A stretch of DNA of 7,119 nt from Bacteroidota bacterium. Lineage in GTDB: Bacteria; Bacteroidota; Bacteroidia; B-17B0; Aurantibacillaceae. Shown here one piece after another: positions 1-6,120 of the stretch (position 1 is its first letter; each line of letters begins with the position of its first letter). Under the pieces are notes generated by a model. That model was not told the DNA's origin. It saw only the letters and a program-made list of their open reading frames with translations, and did no database searches. The stretch lies in contig JAEZDS010000154.1 in assembly GCA_023433205.1 (NCBI GenBank), positions 1-7,119 on the forward strand. The letters run 5' to 3'. A program made the position numbers and the translations under genes.

Positions 1-2
1 TT

Positions 3-3000
3 GCCAACCTTGAGAAACGCGGCATCTACGTGTCAAACCAGATCGATACCTTCGAAAGATACAGGAACATCATATACGGCACTGAGACCGACAAAAACCT
101 TTCGAAATTTCATTTACTGAAGGGTAACGAAAAATACCAGAACATTCCAAAGTCCATCACCAACGTTTTTCTTTCCTCAAAAAGCAGTATTGACTCACGC
201 TTTATAAAGGATTTTATTGCCAATTCGCTTACCACAGAAAACAGCAGCATTAAGCTTGAACAGGTTGAAAGGCAGCTGAGGCAGTTCAATGAAAAATATT
301 CTGACATCGAGACCTACCTGAAAAAGGAGACCACGCAGCTGGTTGAGATGATAGACAAGAAATACGACCAGGTTCATATGCTGAAAGGTGCGCAGATGGA
401 GATGGCCGATAAGCTTGGCAGCAGTCTGCGTTTTGCAGAAACACAGAACGAGACGATTCGCGAAGCTTCACGCAAAAAAGAACAGGAACTTGAAGATCTC
501 CTTAACTCACACGAGGAGTTAAAACATACTATTGAAGAGAAACAAAACAACATCCGTGAAGAAATAGGCTATTACGACCGCACCATAAGGGATGCAAATA
601 AAAAGCTGAAGGCCTACAAAGAGCAGAACATTGAAGAGGCCGTTGAAAAAAATGCTGAGCGCGAAAAACTGCAGGTAGAATTAAACATCGCGAGAAGGGA
701 ATATGAAAGTCTTACCTCCAATGTGGCCAGCATTGAGTTAAAGTACAGCTCGCTTATTGAGCAGCTCAGAAATGATAAAGCGGCTTACATCAATAAGTCG
801 AATTCGCGAACCAGTGAGATCTTTAACCACTTTAACGAACTGCAGCTGATGCAGAAGAACGAGTTCAACAAAAAAGAAGCTGAACTCAAAATGAAACGTG
901 AGGAGAGTCTGTCGGATGTTAACGAAGAGATCACCGCCAAACAGATTGAATACAACGAACTTAAAAGCGAACAAAAAGTAATAACCAGTACCAGGTATTA
1001 CGAGCATGAAATTCGCAGTCTTGAGACTGAGCTTGCCGATCTGCGCGCGGTGAGTTATAAGAACAAAAGTGAGAGGGCCATCAAACAGAACATGGTGCAG
1101 TCTATTCAGCGTGAATGGGAAGCGCTTGAGGCAAAACTAAAATCATCGCTTACCAACAGGATAAACCAGACCAACGCTGAGATCAGCAAAATAAAAGATC
1201 AGATCAGGGAAATTGAGGGCAAACTAAACGTTCAGCACGATGCCTTTTATGGTTTTCTTGAGAAAAATGTGAAGAACTGGCACCAGACAATTGGCAAGGT
1301 GGTGAATGAAAAACTGCTTTTCAGGACCGATATAGCTCCCGAGCTAAAGGAAGAAACGGCAAACACCCTGTACGGTATCAGTCTGAATCTTGAGGCGGTG
1401 GATGTTGTTTCAAAGTCAATTGAGGAATACCAGTTCGAGAAGAATGAACGCCTCGCTCAGATCAGAGACCTTGAGGAGGCGCTGAACCAGTTTCAGGCCG
1501 CCAACAATGAGGAAAAAATGCTTGCTGCCGACAAATTTGGCAGGCAGTTAGGTGAGCTCAAGGAAGACGTAAAGGTGCTCACCTACTCTCTTGAACTTGC
1601 CGACAAACGCGAGAAAAAGCTTGCTGATGAGCTTGAAGAGTGGAACAGCAGGGCCAACAAGGAAATAGAGCAGAGCATGAGCGGCAACAGGCAGCGCCTC
1701 AACATCATTGAAGAGGAGCTGAGTATTCTTAACAAGAAAAAGAACATGCTGCTGAATGACTTCAACACTCAGCTCGACAGACTGAAGGCCTACAATGATG
1801 AACGTCTGGCGGAACTCAAACAAAAACAGGAGATGGAGATCTCAGAACTTGAGGTTGAGAAAAAGAACCGGGTAAAAGAATTTGAAAAAAAGGACGAAGA
1901 GCTTGCCAAAGAAAAAGAGACCAATTTTAAGAGCAAAGGCGTTGACGCAAAACAGCTGAAGAGCGTTGAGGCAAGGATGAAAGAATTGCAGGAAGCTCTC
2001 AGGCAGATAGAACAGTACGCGCAGATCATCAGCGATTACATGAAGGATAAGCGTGAGATCTTCGACAAACTTCCTGACCTGATCCAGAAAAAGGAGGATT
2101 TTGTAAAAAACAACAATGATCTCACCGCAGAGCTTGAAGAGGCTACCCGGAAGTTCAACATGAAACGCATGGAGCTGAACAAGCAAAAACGCACTTTTGA
2201 TGAGGAGCTTATTGAATTCAACAATGGCATAAACTTTTACAGTAATAACTTCAGGGAAACGCCGGTGTACACCAAATATGCCGACATAATTGAGCGCGCT
2301 GAAGCCCGGCGTACCAATTATAACATTATGGACCTGTGTACACAGCTGCTCAAAAACGATTCTCACTTCAACGAAGAGTACGGCGCCTTTCAGCGCTACG
2401 TAAATGAATTCGCCGGCAAGTTCAGGCTCGAAAACCACTTTAATTTTGTGATCCGCAACGATGCCAGTCAGGGCGAATTCGAGCGTTTTGCCCAAAACCT
2501 GCGCTCCTTTATCAACGAGAACAAAATTGAACTTTCAATTGCGGAAACCGCTACGCAAATAGGGCTTGTAACCGACAGTATTGCCACCAAGGTAAAAGAG
2601 TTAAGCGGCCAGAAAGAGAAGATCCAGCACATTATTGAACTGATAGCTGAAGATTTTAAAAAGGCGGAGTTTGAGGAAAGCAAGCTGATCGAGTTTATAA
2701 AGATCCGTCTTGAGGAGTCGGATAATAAAGTGTACCGTTTATTAAAACGCATCCAGGAATTCCGCGAAGAGAATGGACTGGTATATAATGAAGGACTATT
2801 CAATACTGATTTTGCTACAGGGCAGAAACGAGAGATCAGCGGCCGCGCGGTGAAGTTGCTTGAGCAATTGCGTACCGCCATCAAGGAGCAGGAACAGGAG
2901 GAGATAAGGCTGCAGGACCTCTTTGAACTGAAGTTCAATATCAAGGAAGGCATGAACGAGACCGGCTGGACCCACAAGATCGACAGCATTGGCAGCACAG

Positions 3001-3305
3001 GCACGGATATTCTTGTGAAAGCCATCATTTATATTACCCTGCTACACGTGTTTATCAAAGAATCGTCGCACCGCAGCAGTAAAGACTTCAAGGTTCACTG
3101 TATCATTGATGAGGTTGGACAGATCTCAGCGCACTACCTGCGCGAGTTGTTAAGGTTTGCCAGGAACAGGAACATCATGATGATCAATGGTCTGCCGAAC
3201 AAGTCGGGCCTCGAGAGCCATTACAAATACACTTATCAGTTCCGTCGTGAAGAGAATAACAACGTGAGGATCTTCCCAAGTATTGTAACGGAGGTAGAAG
3301 CGTAA
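3..3305 (+). CDS. MukB/MksB/JetC-type SMC-like coiled-coil ATPase, 5'-truncated by window edge
   Basis: The frame is open from base 3, so the GTG at 30 is probably internal; the residues before it (ending RGIY) read on smoothly. 1100 codons are visible. No Walker A is present, so the N-terminal half-head lies upstream. Numbering from the GTG, residues 1-75 look like the end of that half-head. Residues about 75-400 are a charged Glu/Lys-rich coiled coil. Residues about 400-465 form a short globular hinge-like segment (FLEKNVKNWHQTIGKVV). A second coiled-coil arm runs to about 735, and the rest is the C-terminal half-head. This has an ABC signature-like loop GSTGTD (988-993) and a Walker B ending CIIDE (D1027, E1028), followed by a MukB-like tail. 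Proteins of this class load on DNA with kleisin and KITE partners, for chromosome organisation (MukBEF, MksBEF) or plasmid/phage defence (Wadjet JetABCD). The partners should be encoded upstream. The fold class is well supported; the choice between housekeeping and defence is not. Confidence 0.85.
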   Translation, partial: ANLEKRGIYVSNQIDTFERYRNIIYGTETDKNLSKFHLLKGNEKYQNIPKSITNVFLSSKSSIDSRFIKDFIANSLTTENSSIKLEQVERQLRQFNEKYSDIETYLKKETTQLVEMIDKKYDQVHMLKGAQMEMADKLGSSLRFAETQNETIREASRKKEQELEDLLNSHEELKHTIEEKQNNIREEIGYYDRTIRDANKKLKAYKEQNIEEAVEKNAEREKLQVELNIARREYESLTSNVASIELKYSSLIEQLRNDKAAYINKSNSRTSEIFNHFNELQLMQKNEFNKKEAELKMKREESLSDVNEEITAKQIEYNELKSEQKVITSTRYYEHEIRSLETELADLRAVSYKNKSERAIKQNMVQSIQREWEALEAKLKSSLTNRINQTNAEISKIKDQIREIEGKLNVQHDAFYGFLEKNVKNWHQTIGKVVNEKLLFRTDIAPELKEETANTLYGISLNLEAVDVVSKSIEEYQFEKNERLAQIRDLEEALNQFQAANNEEKMLAADKFGRQLGELKEDVKVLTYSLELADKREKKLADELEEWNSRANKEIEQSMSGNRQRLNIIEEELSILNKKKNMLLNDFNTQLDRLKAYNDERLAELKQKQEMEISELEVEKKNRVKEFEKKDEELAKEKETNFKSKGVDAKQLKSVEARMKELQEALRQIEQYAQIISDYMKDKREIFDKLPDLIQKKEDFVKNNNDLTAELEEATRKFNMKRMELNKQKRTFDEELIEFNNGINFYSNNFRETPVYTKYADIIERAEARRTNYNIMDLCTQLLKNDSHFNEEYGAFQRYVNEFAGKFRLENHFNFVIRNDASQGEFERFAQNLRSFINENKIELSIAETATQIGLVTDSIATKVKELSGQKEKIQHIIELIAEDFKKAEFEESKLIEFIKIRLEESDNKVYRLLKRIQEFREENGLVYNEGLFNTDFATGQKREISGRAVKLLEQLRTAIKEQEQEEIRLQDLFELKFNIKEGMNETGWTHKIDSIGSTGTDILVKAIIYITLLHVFIKESSHRSSKDFKVHCIIDEVGQISAHYLRELLRFARNRNIMMINGLPNKSGLESHYKYTYQFRREENNNVRIFPSIVTEVEA

Positions 3306-3333
3306 TTTTTCAGAACCACAATATTAAAGAACC

Positions 3334-3393
3334 AGGGCACATAGGCTGAACACACAAGTCTAAGTGAAACTCTATGTGCCCTATGATCCTATG
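3334..3393. repeat. Inverted repeat with CTATG-rich tail between convergent genes
   Basis: AGGGCACATAG (3334-3344) and CTATGTGCCCT (3372-3382) are perfect 11-bp inverted arms separated by 27 bases. The right arm runs into further CTATG words, with CCTATG at 3380 and again at 3388. The element sits in the 108-bp gap between the ends of the two convergent genes. No T-run follows the right arm on the + strand, so it is not a textbook terminator, although a bidirectional transcription-ending role is possible. The wording resembles CTATGTG-type dispersed intergenic repeats that I associate with Bacteroidota genomes; that is from memory and cannot be tested from a single copy. Confidence 0.6.
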
Positions 3394-3413
3394 TTGTTGA
3401 CAATAGCGACCTA

Positions 3414-4154
3414 TCACCGAATAACAATCGCCGCCTGATTGCCATTCCACACTACCGGACTTTCAGTGTGCGCCAGCCATTCATATGCCAAACCGCTTTT
3501 CGAAAAGAATTCAGAGAAGGCCCTGAACTCATGTTCGTAGAAGTACTGGTAATTGTACAACTCGTCGAAAAGCAGCACCGTGCCTTTCACCAGTTTTTTA
3601 TGTTGGTGCAATGATTCAAGCACAAAAAGAGTAGAACTGTATAAAGCGCAGTCAATATGTACAAAAGCGCAGATGCTGGAATTATTGCGTGCAAGAAAGT
3701 CAGGGAGTGTATCTTCAAATCTTCCGCGAACCAGCACCACATTCCTGCTTTTCAGCGGAGGCATTGTGCCGTTAAGTGTTTGCTCACCCTGCAGGTACGA
3801 AAGTGTGTCGCTCATCTTCCAGTCTTCGGGATAACCTTCAAAACTATCAAAACCTATCACTTTCCGGCCATGTGCTTTACCGGCAATAAAATCAATGGTT
3901 GAGCCTTTGCCCACGCCGAACTCAAGCCACAGTCCATTTAGACTCACCTGCGAGATACAGTAACTGAGATATTGCCAATAACTATGGGAGGTATCAATCA
4001 ATTCCGGATCGCTGGTATGACGGTAACGTGAAATAACACAACGTTCGCAGCGACAACCTTTAACGGAGGTGTTAAATCCTTCGGTAAACTTCGGGCTTTG
4101 TTTGATCTGCTTTAATATCTGGTAGGTATCCTCAATCATGGCAAAACCAAACAT
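3414..4154 (-). CDS. TylF/MycF-like class I SAM-dependent O-methyltransferase
   Basis: This is a 246-aa Rossmann-fold methyltransferase. Motif I (WLEFGVGKGSTID, residues 76-88) binds S-adenosylmethionine. GFDSFEG (101-107) supplies the acidic residue for the ribose. HIDCALYSST (166-175) and LLFDELY (194-200) match the later strands of the TylF/macrocin O-methyltransferase group, where acidic residues hold a divalent metal. Family members usually methylate sugar hydroxyls of polyketides or surface glycans, so a role in glycan or natural-product decoration is plausible, but the substrate is unknown. Two oddities: the family's usual Asp after ID-x (IDCD or IDVD) is Ala170 here, and a CRCERC cysteine cluster occupies residues 34-39. 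The ATG at 4154 was chosen because a strong Shine-Dalgarno precedes it; Met6 (4139) is an alternative. The gene converges on the SMC-like gene. No sugar-biosynthesis genes lie beside it in the window. Confidence 0.85.
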   Translation of the reverse strand: MFGFAMIEDTYQILKQIKQSPKFTEGFNTSVKGCRCERCVISRYRHTSDPELIDTSHSYWQYLSYCISQVSLNGLWLEFGVGKGSTIDFIAGKAHGRKVIGFDSFEGYPEDWKMSDTLSYLQGEQTLNGTMPPLKSRNVVLVRGRFEDTLPDFLARNNSSICAFVHIDCALYSSTLFVLESLHQHKKLVKGTVLLFDELYNYQYFYEHEFRAFSEFFSKSGLAYEWLAHTESPVVWNGNQAAIVIR

Positions 4155-4160
4155 AGAACA

Positions 4161-4167
4161 TCCTCCC
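4161..4167 (-). promoter_or_regulatory. Strong ribosome binding site of the methyltransferase gene
   Basis: On the minus strand GGGAGGA lies 6 bases before the ATG at 4154, a near-ideal Shine-Dalgarno spacing. It supports that start over Met6. It is notable because the other starts in this window show no such motif, as is usual in Bacteroidota. Confidence 0.6.
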
Positions 4168-4272
4168 GGGCGAAATGCGAGTCCTGAGTTAACTTATTAA
4201 CCGGCCATAGGTTAACAACACCGGTTGGCAAAATGAATGATAGTAAAACACCTGAGCGGGAAAACTACCTGC

Positions 4273-4315
4273 TTAAAAAACAACGAAAATGCGCCGCAGA
4301 GGGTCGCATCCCTGC
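4273..4315 (-). terminator. Possible terminator downstream of the 55-aa ORF
   Basis: Immediately after the stop codon at 4316, the minus strand reads GCAGGG, a six-base loop, then CCCTCTGC (4296-4315), which pairs with a two-base bulge. A T-rich run follows after a short spacer (about 4273-4289). The stem is short and the T-run is offset by several bases, so an intrinsic terminator is only a moderate call. If real, it separates the small gene from the methyltransferase. Confidence 0.35.
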
Positions 4316-4483
4316 TCAGTTTTCTTCAGTGTCAAAGATCGCCTTCAGGAGATCTTTATAAGCCCAGTACATGTCATGTACCTGATTTTCAAAATACTGC
4401 ATCAGTTCCGACTTTTCGCCGGCAAGGTCCTGGGGCATCATTGGCTGCTGCTCCTGGTTTTGTGGATTTAATGTGGCGTCCAT
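4316..4483 (-). CDS. Small hypothetical protein, 55 aa
   Basis: A clean ATG-to-TGA reading frame of 55 codons lies between cbpM and the methyltransferase gene, on the same strand. An in-frame stop lies nine codons upstream of the ATG, so a longer form is unlikely. The first 20 residues are polar, rich in Gln, Pro and Met, and probably disordered. From about residue 23 the sequence looks like an amphipathic helix (SELMQYFENQVHDMYWAYKD, then LLKAIF). There is no signal peptide or membrane segment. The helix core DMYWAYKDLLKAI recalls the first helix of YciF/DUF892 ferritin-like proteins (pattern DIYWAEKALLKA). However, that family is about 160 aa and nothing similar follows the stop, so this may be coincidence or a remnant. 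No clear ribosome binding site is present. Function unknown; I judge it more likely real than not. Confidence 0.5.
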   Translation of the reverse strand: MDATLNPQNQEQQPMMPQDLAGEKSELMQYFENQVHDMYWAYKDLLKAIFDTEEN

Positions 4484-4605
4484 TGGTAATGTGTTTGGTT
4501 TTGAATCTCAACTTTCATGCCAGTCTTTGCAGACTGCCTTCCTTTTCTAAACCATACGCAAAGTGTCCTTTTAAGGTTGGGCCATATTTTCGTTAAAATT
4601 TATGC

Positions 4606-4881
4606 TCAGAGTCGCCGCAACCGGTTCAGCTCTTCCTGCATTTCCTTGATCTTAACAAGCAGATTGCAGATGGCGTCAATCCCTGCCAGATTGATATCCA
4701 GCTCATAGTGCATCCTGATCATTTTTTCCACATCCCCCAGGCTCTCAAGATCGATACAGGGCGTATTTTCCACAATAATTACATTCAGCAGACCAAATTC
4801 CTGCAAAGAACTTAGAAAATGCCGGTCAACCTTATAGGATTCAACCACTGTGGTAAGGCTTATTAGTTTATCATTTTCCAT
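4606..4881 (-). CDS. cbpM: Chaperone modulator CbpM (MerR-like)
   Basis: This is a 91-aa protein of the small MerR-like CbpM family, close to the usual length. Residues 6-35 fit the reduced helix-turn-helix of the family, the segment ELDINLAGIDAI (60-71) is the characteristic dimerisation-helix entry seen in MerR-like modulators, and residues 74-91 form a charged C-terminal helix. In E. coli, CbpM binds the J-domain of CbpA and inhibits its co-chaperone and DNA-binding activities in the cytoplasm. The gene overlaps the end of the cbpA-like gene by 11 bp in another frame, which suggests translational coupling and fixed stoichiometry. The neighbouring cbpA strongly supports the call. A DNA-binding regulator is the alternative, but the basic recognition helix looks weak. 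Confidence 0.85.
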   Translation of the reverse strand: MENDKLISLTTVVESYKVDRHFLSSLQEFGLLNVIIVENTPCIDLESLGDVEKMIRMHYELDINLAGIDAICNLLVKIKEMQEELNRLRRL

Positions 4882-5776
4882 GGCGTTTATCTGCTAACTG
4901 CTGAAACAACTTTTTTTCTTCCTCATTCAGGTTTGTCGGGATCTGAATACTATAGGTCACAAACAGGTCGCCAAACTGTCCTTCTTTTTTATACACCGGA
5001 AATCCCTTGCCCCTTAGTTTAATTTTAGCACCGTTCTGGGTGCCTGCACTAACCTTGAGTTTTACTTTACCGTCAAAAGTTTGCACTGTGGTTTCACCCC
5101 CCAGCACCGCTGTATAAAGATCGAGATCATGCGTGCTGAACAGATCGTTACCTTCGCGGCGGAAGGGTCCCGACTCGCTGATTCTAAAGGTAATGTACAG
5201 GTCTCCCGGTGGCCCGCCATTCGCGCCCGGACCACCATGTCCGGCGATCTTAATTGTTTGGCCGTTCGCAACACCTGCAGGAATGGTGAGACGGATATTT
5301 TTTTCTCCAACTGTTAATGTGCGCTGATGTGTGGTATACACCTCCCGCAAATCGAGCTGCAGCTCGGCGTTAAAATCCTGTCCTCTGAATTTTACAGCGC
5401 CACCACCTCTTCGGCCTCCCCCTCCGCCAAACATGGATTCAAAAAAATCAGAAAAGTCGCCTTCTCCTCCAAAATCATATTGCTGCTGGTAACCTCCACC
5501 GCTATATGTGCCGCCGCCCCGCTGCTGTTTTTGCTGCTCGAAGGCCTCGGCATGCTGCCAGTCCTTGCCGTACTGGTCATATTTTTTTCGTTTTACCGGA
5601 TCACTTAATACTTCATTGGCTTCGTTGATCTGCTGAAATTTCTTTTTAGCGTTCGCGTCGTTTGGATTAAGATCCGGATGATATTTTCGCGCAAGTTTTC
5701 GATATGCCTTTTTTATTTCGGCCTCACTTGCATTTTTACCGAGTTCCAGTATTTTATAATAGTCGATGAATTCCAT
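4871..5776 (-). CDS. cbpA: DnaJ-family co-chaperone CbpA (J-domain plus C-terminal substrate-binding domains)
   Basis: This 301-aa protein has full CbpA length. Residues 4-70 are a J-domain with the essential HPD tripeptide (33-35), which stimulates the DnaK ATPase. A Gly/Phe-rich linker with poly-Gly and Gln runs through about 86-126. Residues about 130-205 and 207-280 are the two beta-rich substrate-binding domains (VAAGV-like turn IPAGVANGQTIKIAGHG, then VSAGTQNGAKIKLRGKG). The C-terminal tail (281-301) fits the dimerisation region. The cysteine zinc-finger of true DnaJ is absent, which places it in the class B/CbpA group. It is a cytoplasmic co-chaperone that delivers unfolded clients to DnaK; in E. 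coli CbpA also binds nucleoid DNA. It heads the cbpA-cbpM operon. The start at 5776 fits the conserved DYYKIL J-domain opening, and no Shine-Dalgarno is visible. No CIRCE-type heat-shock operator was seen upstream. Confidence 0.93.
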   Translation of the reverse strand: MEFIDYYKILELGKNASEAEIKKAYRKLARKYHPDLNPNDANAKKKFQQINEANEVLSDPVKRKKYDQYGKDWQHAEAFEQQKQQRGGGTYSGGGYQQQYDFGGEGDFSDFFESMFGGGGGRRGGGAVKFRGQDFNAELQLDLREVYTTHQRTLTVGEKNIRLTIPAGVANGQTIKIAGHGGPGANGGPPGDLYITFRISESGPFRREGNDLFSTHDLDLYTAVLGGETTVQTFDGKVKLKVSAGTQNGAKIKLRGKGFPVYKKEGQFGDLFVTYSIQIPTNLNEEEKKLFQQLADKRHGK

Positions 5777-5809
5777 AAAGCAGGCAGCTCTGATTTAATT
5801 GTAAAGATG

Positions 5810-5817
5810 CAAAGCTT
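5810..5817 (-). promoter_or_regulatory. Weak candidate -7 element for cbpA
   Basis: The minus strand reads AAGCTTTG, which matches the Bacteroidota -7 consensus TAnnTTTG at all but the first base and lies about 34 bases upstream of the cbpA ATG. No TTG sits at the expected -33 distance; a TTGACA occurs 27 bases or so upstream, which is too far. Weak support. Confidence 0.22.
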
Positions 5818-5830
5818 TTTTTTCACAGCA

Positions 5831-5850
5831 CAAATGACTTTTGTCAATTG
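5831..5850. promoter_or_regulatory. Imperfect palindrome upstream of cbpA
   Basis: CAAATGAC-TTTT-GTCAATTG pairs at seven of eight positions around a four-base centre, 55-74 bases before the cbpA start. It is followed on the + strand by a C and seven Ts, so it also has the shape of a weak terminator, but no + strand gene precedes it. A regulator binding site is therefore at least as likely. Confidence 0.3.
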
Positions 5851-6083
5851 CTTTTTTTAACGTTTACTATCCCGCAGCTTTTACCGGGTAAATTGTGAAA
5901 CAAAATAAAAAATTGTGAATACTCCGGAATGCCCGCAAACAAAGGATCCTGTGATCATATAAGTTAATCATTACACAATAAAATTAATCAGAACAAACAA
6001 AATGAAGACACGAAAAATAAACTGCATTTTATTTTTTATTGCAATCACTTCAGTTTTAATACAATATAAATTTCTCATTTGTA

Positions 6084-6091
6084 TAACTTTG
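6084..6091 (+). promoter_or_regulatory. Bacteroidota -7 promoter element of the beta-helix gene
   Basis: TAACTTTG is a perfect match to the TAnnTTTG -7 box recognised by the primary sigma factor of Bacteroidota. It ends 29 bases before the ATG, implying a leader of roughly 20-25 bases, typical for the phylum. The -33 TTG partner is not well conserved at the expected spacing, so strength is uncertain. Confidence 0.55.
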
Positions 6092-6120
6092 AATTGAACC
6101 AGTAAATTAATTAGCTAACT

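Larger units (their letters stand above)
5777..6120. other. Divergent AT-rich intergenic region
   Basis: These 344 bases lie between the divergently transcribed cbpA-like gene and the beta-helix gene. I see no convincing coding sequence. The region holds an imperfect palindrome (5831-5850), a 13-bp odd palindrome (5880-5892), two direct-repeat pairs with a 20-bp period (5890-5919 and 5964-5990), and a Bacteroidota-type -7 element (6084-6091). Promoters for both flanking transcription units should lie here. Confidence 0.8.

Noticed and set aside
30..32. GTG at 30 as the true start of the SMC-like gene
   Set aside because: The same frame is open to base 3 with plausible protein sequence, no ribosome binding site precedes the GTG, and the protein would lack the Walker A half of its ATPase head.
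1842..2495. A 217-codon minus strand ORF inside the SMC-like gene
   Set aside because: It is antisense to a coiled coil; Glu/Lys-rich codons read backwards give Phe/Leu-rich frames without stops. The product is low-complexity hydrophobic and matches nothing known.
2468..3028. A 186-codon minus strand ORF inside the SMC-like gene
   Set aside because: Ser/Leu/Phe-rich antisense shadow of the coiled coil and head region, with no domain features.
4237..4596. A 119-codon + strand ORF
   Set aside because: It runs antisense to the 55-aa ORF and the flanking gaps, and its product is Pro/Ser/Cys-rich with no recognisable domain.
5842..5848. A TTGACA -35 box for cbpA on the minus strand
   Set aside because: No TATAAT-like -10 follows at 16-18 bases, and Bacteroidota primary promoters do not use this consensus.
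5831..5858. Intrinsic terminator on the + strand (hairpin plus T-run)
   Set aside because: No + strand transcription unit ends here; both flanking genes point away from the region, so a regulatory reading is preferred.
6002..6097. A 31-codon + strand ORF whose start looks like a signal peptide or membrane helix (MKTRKINCILFFIAI)
   Set aside because: It lies in an AT-rich stretch where hydrophobic codons arise by chance, ends inside the promoter and leader of the beta-helix gene, and overlaps the -7 element. No ribosome binding site supports it.
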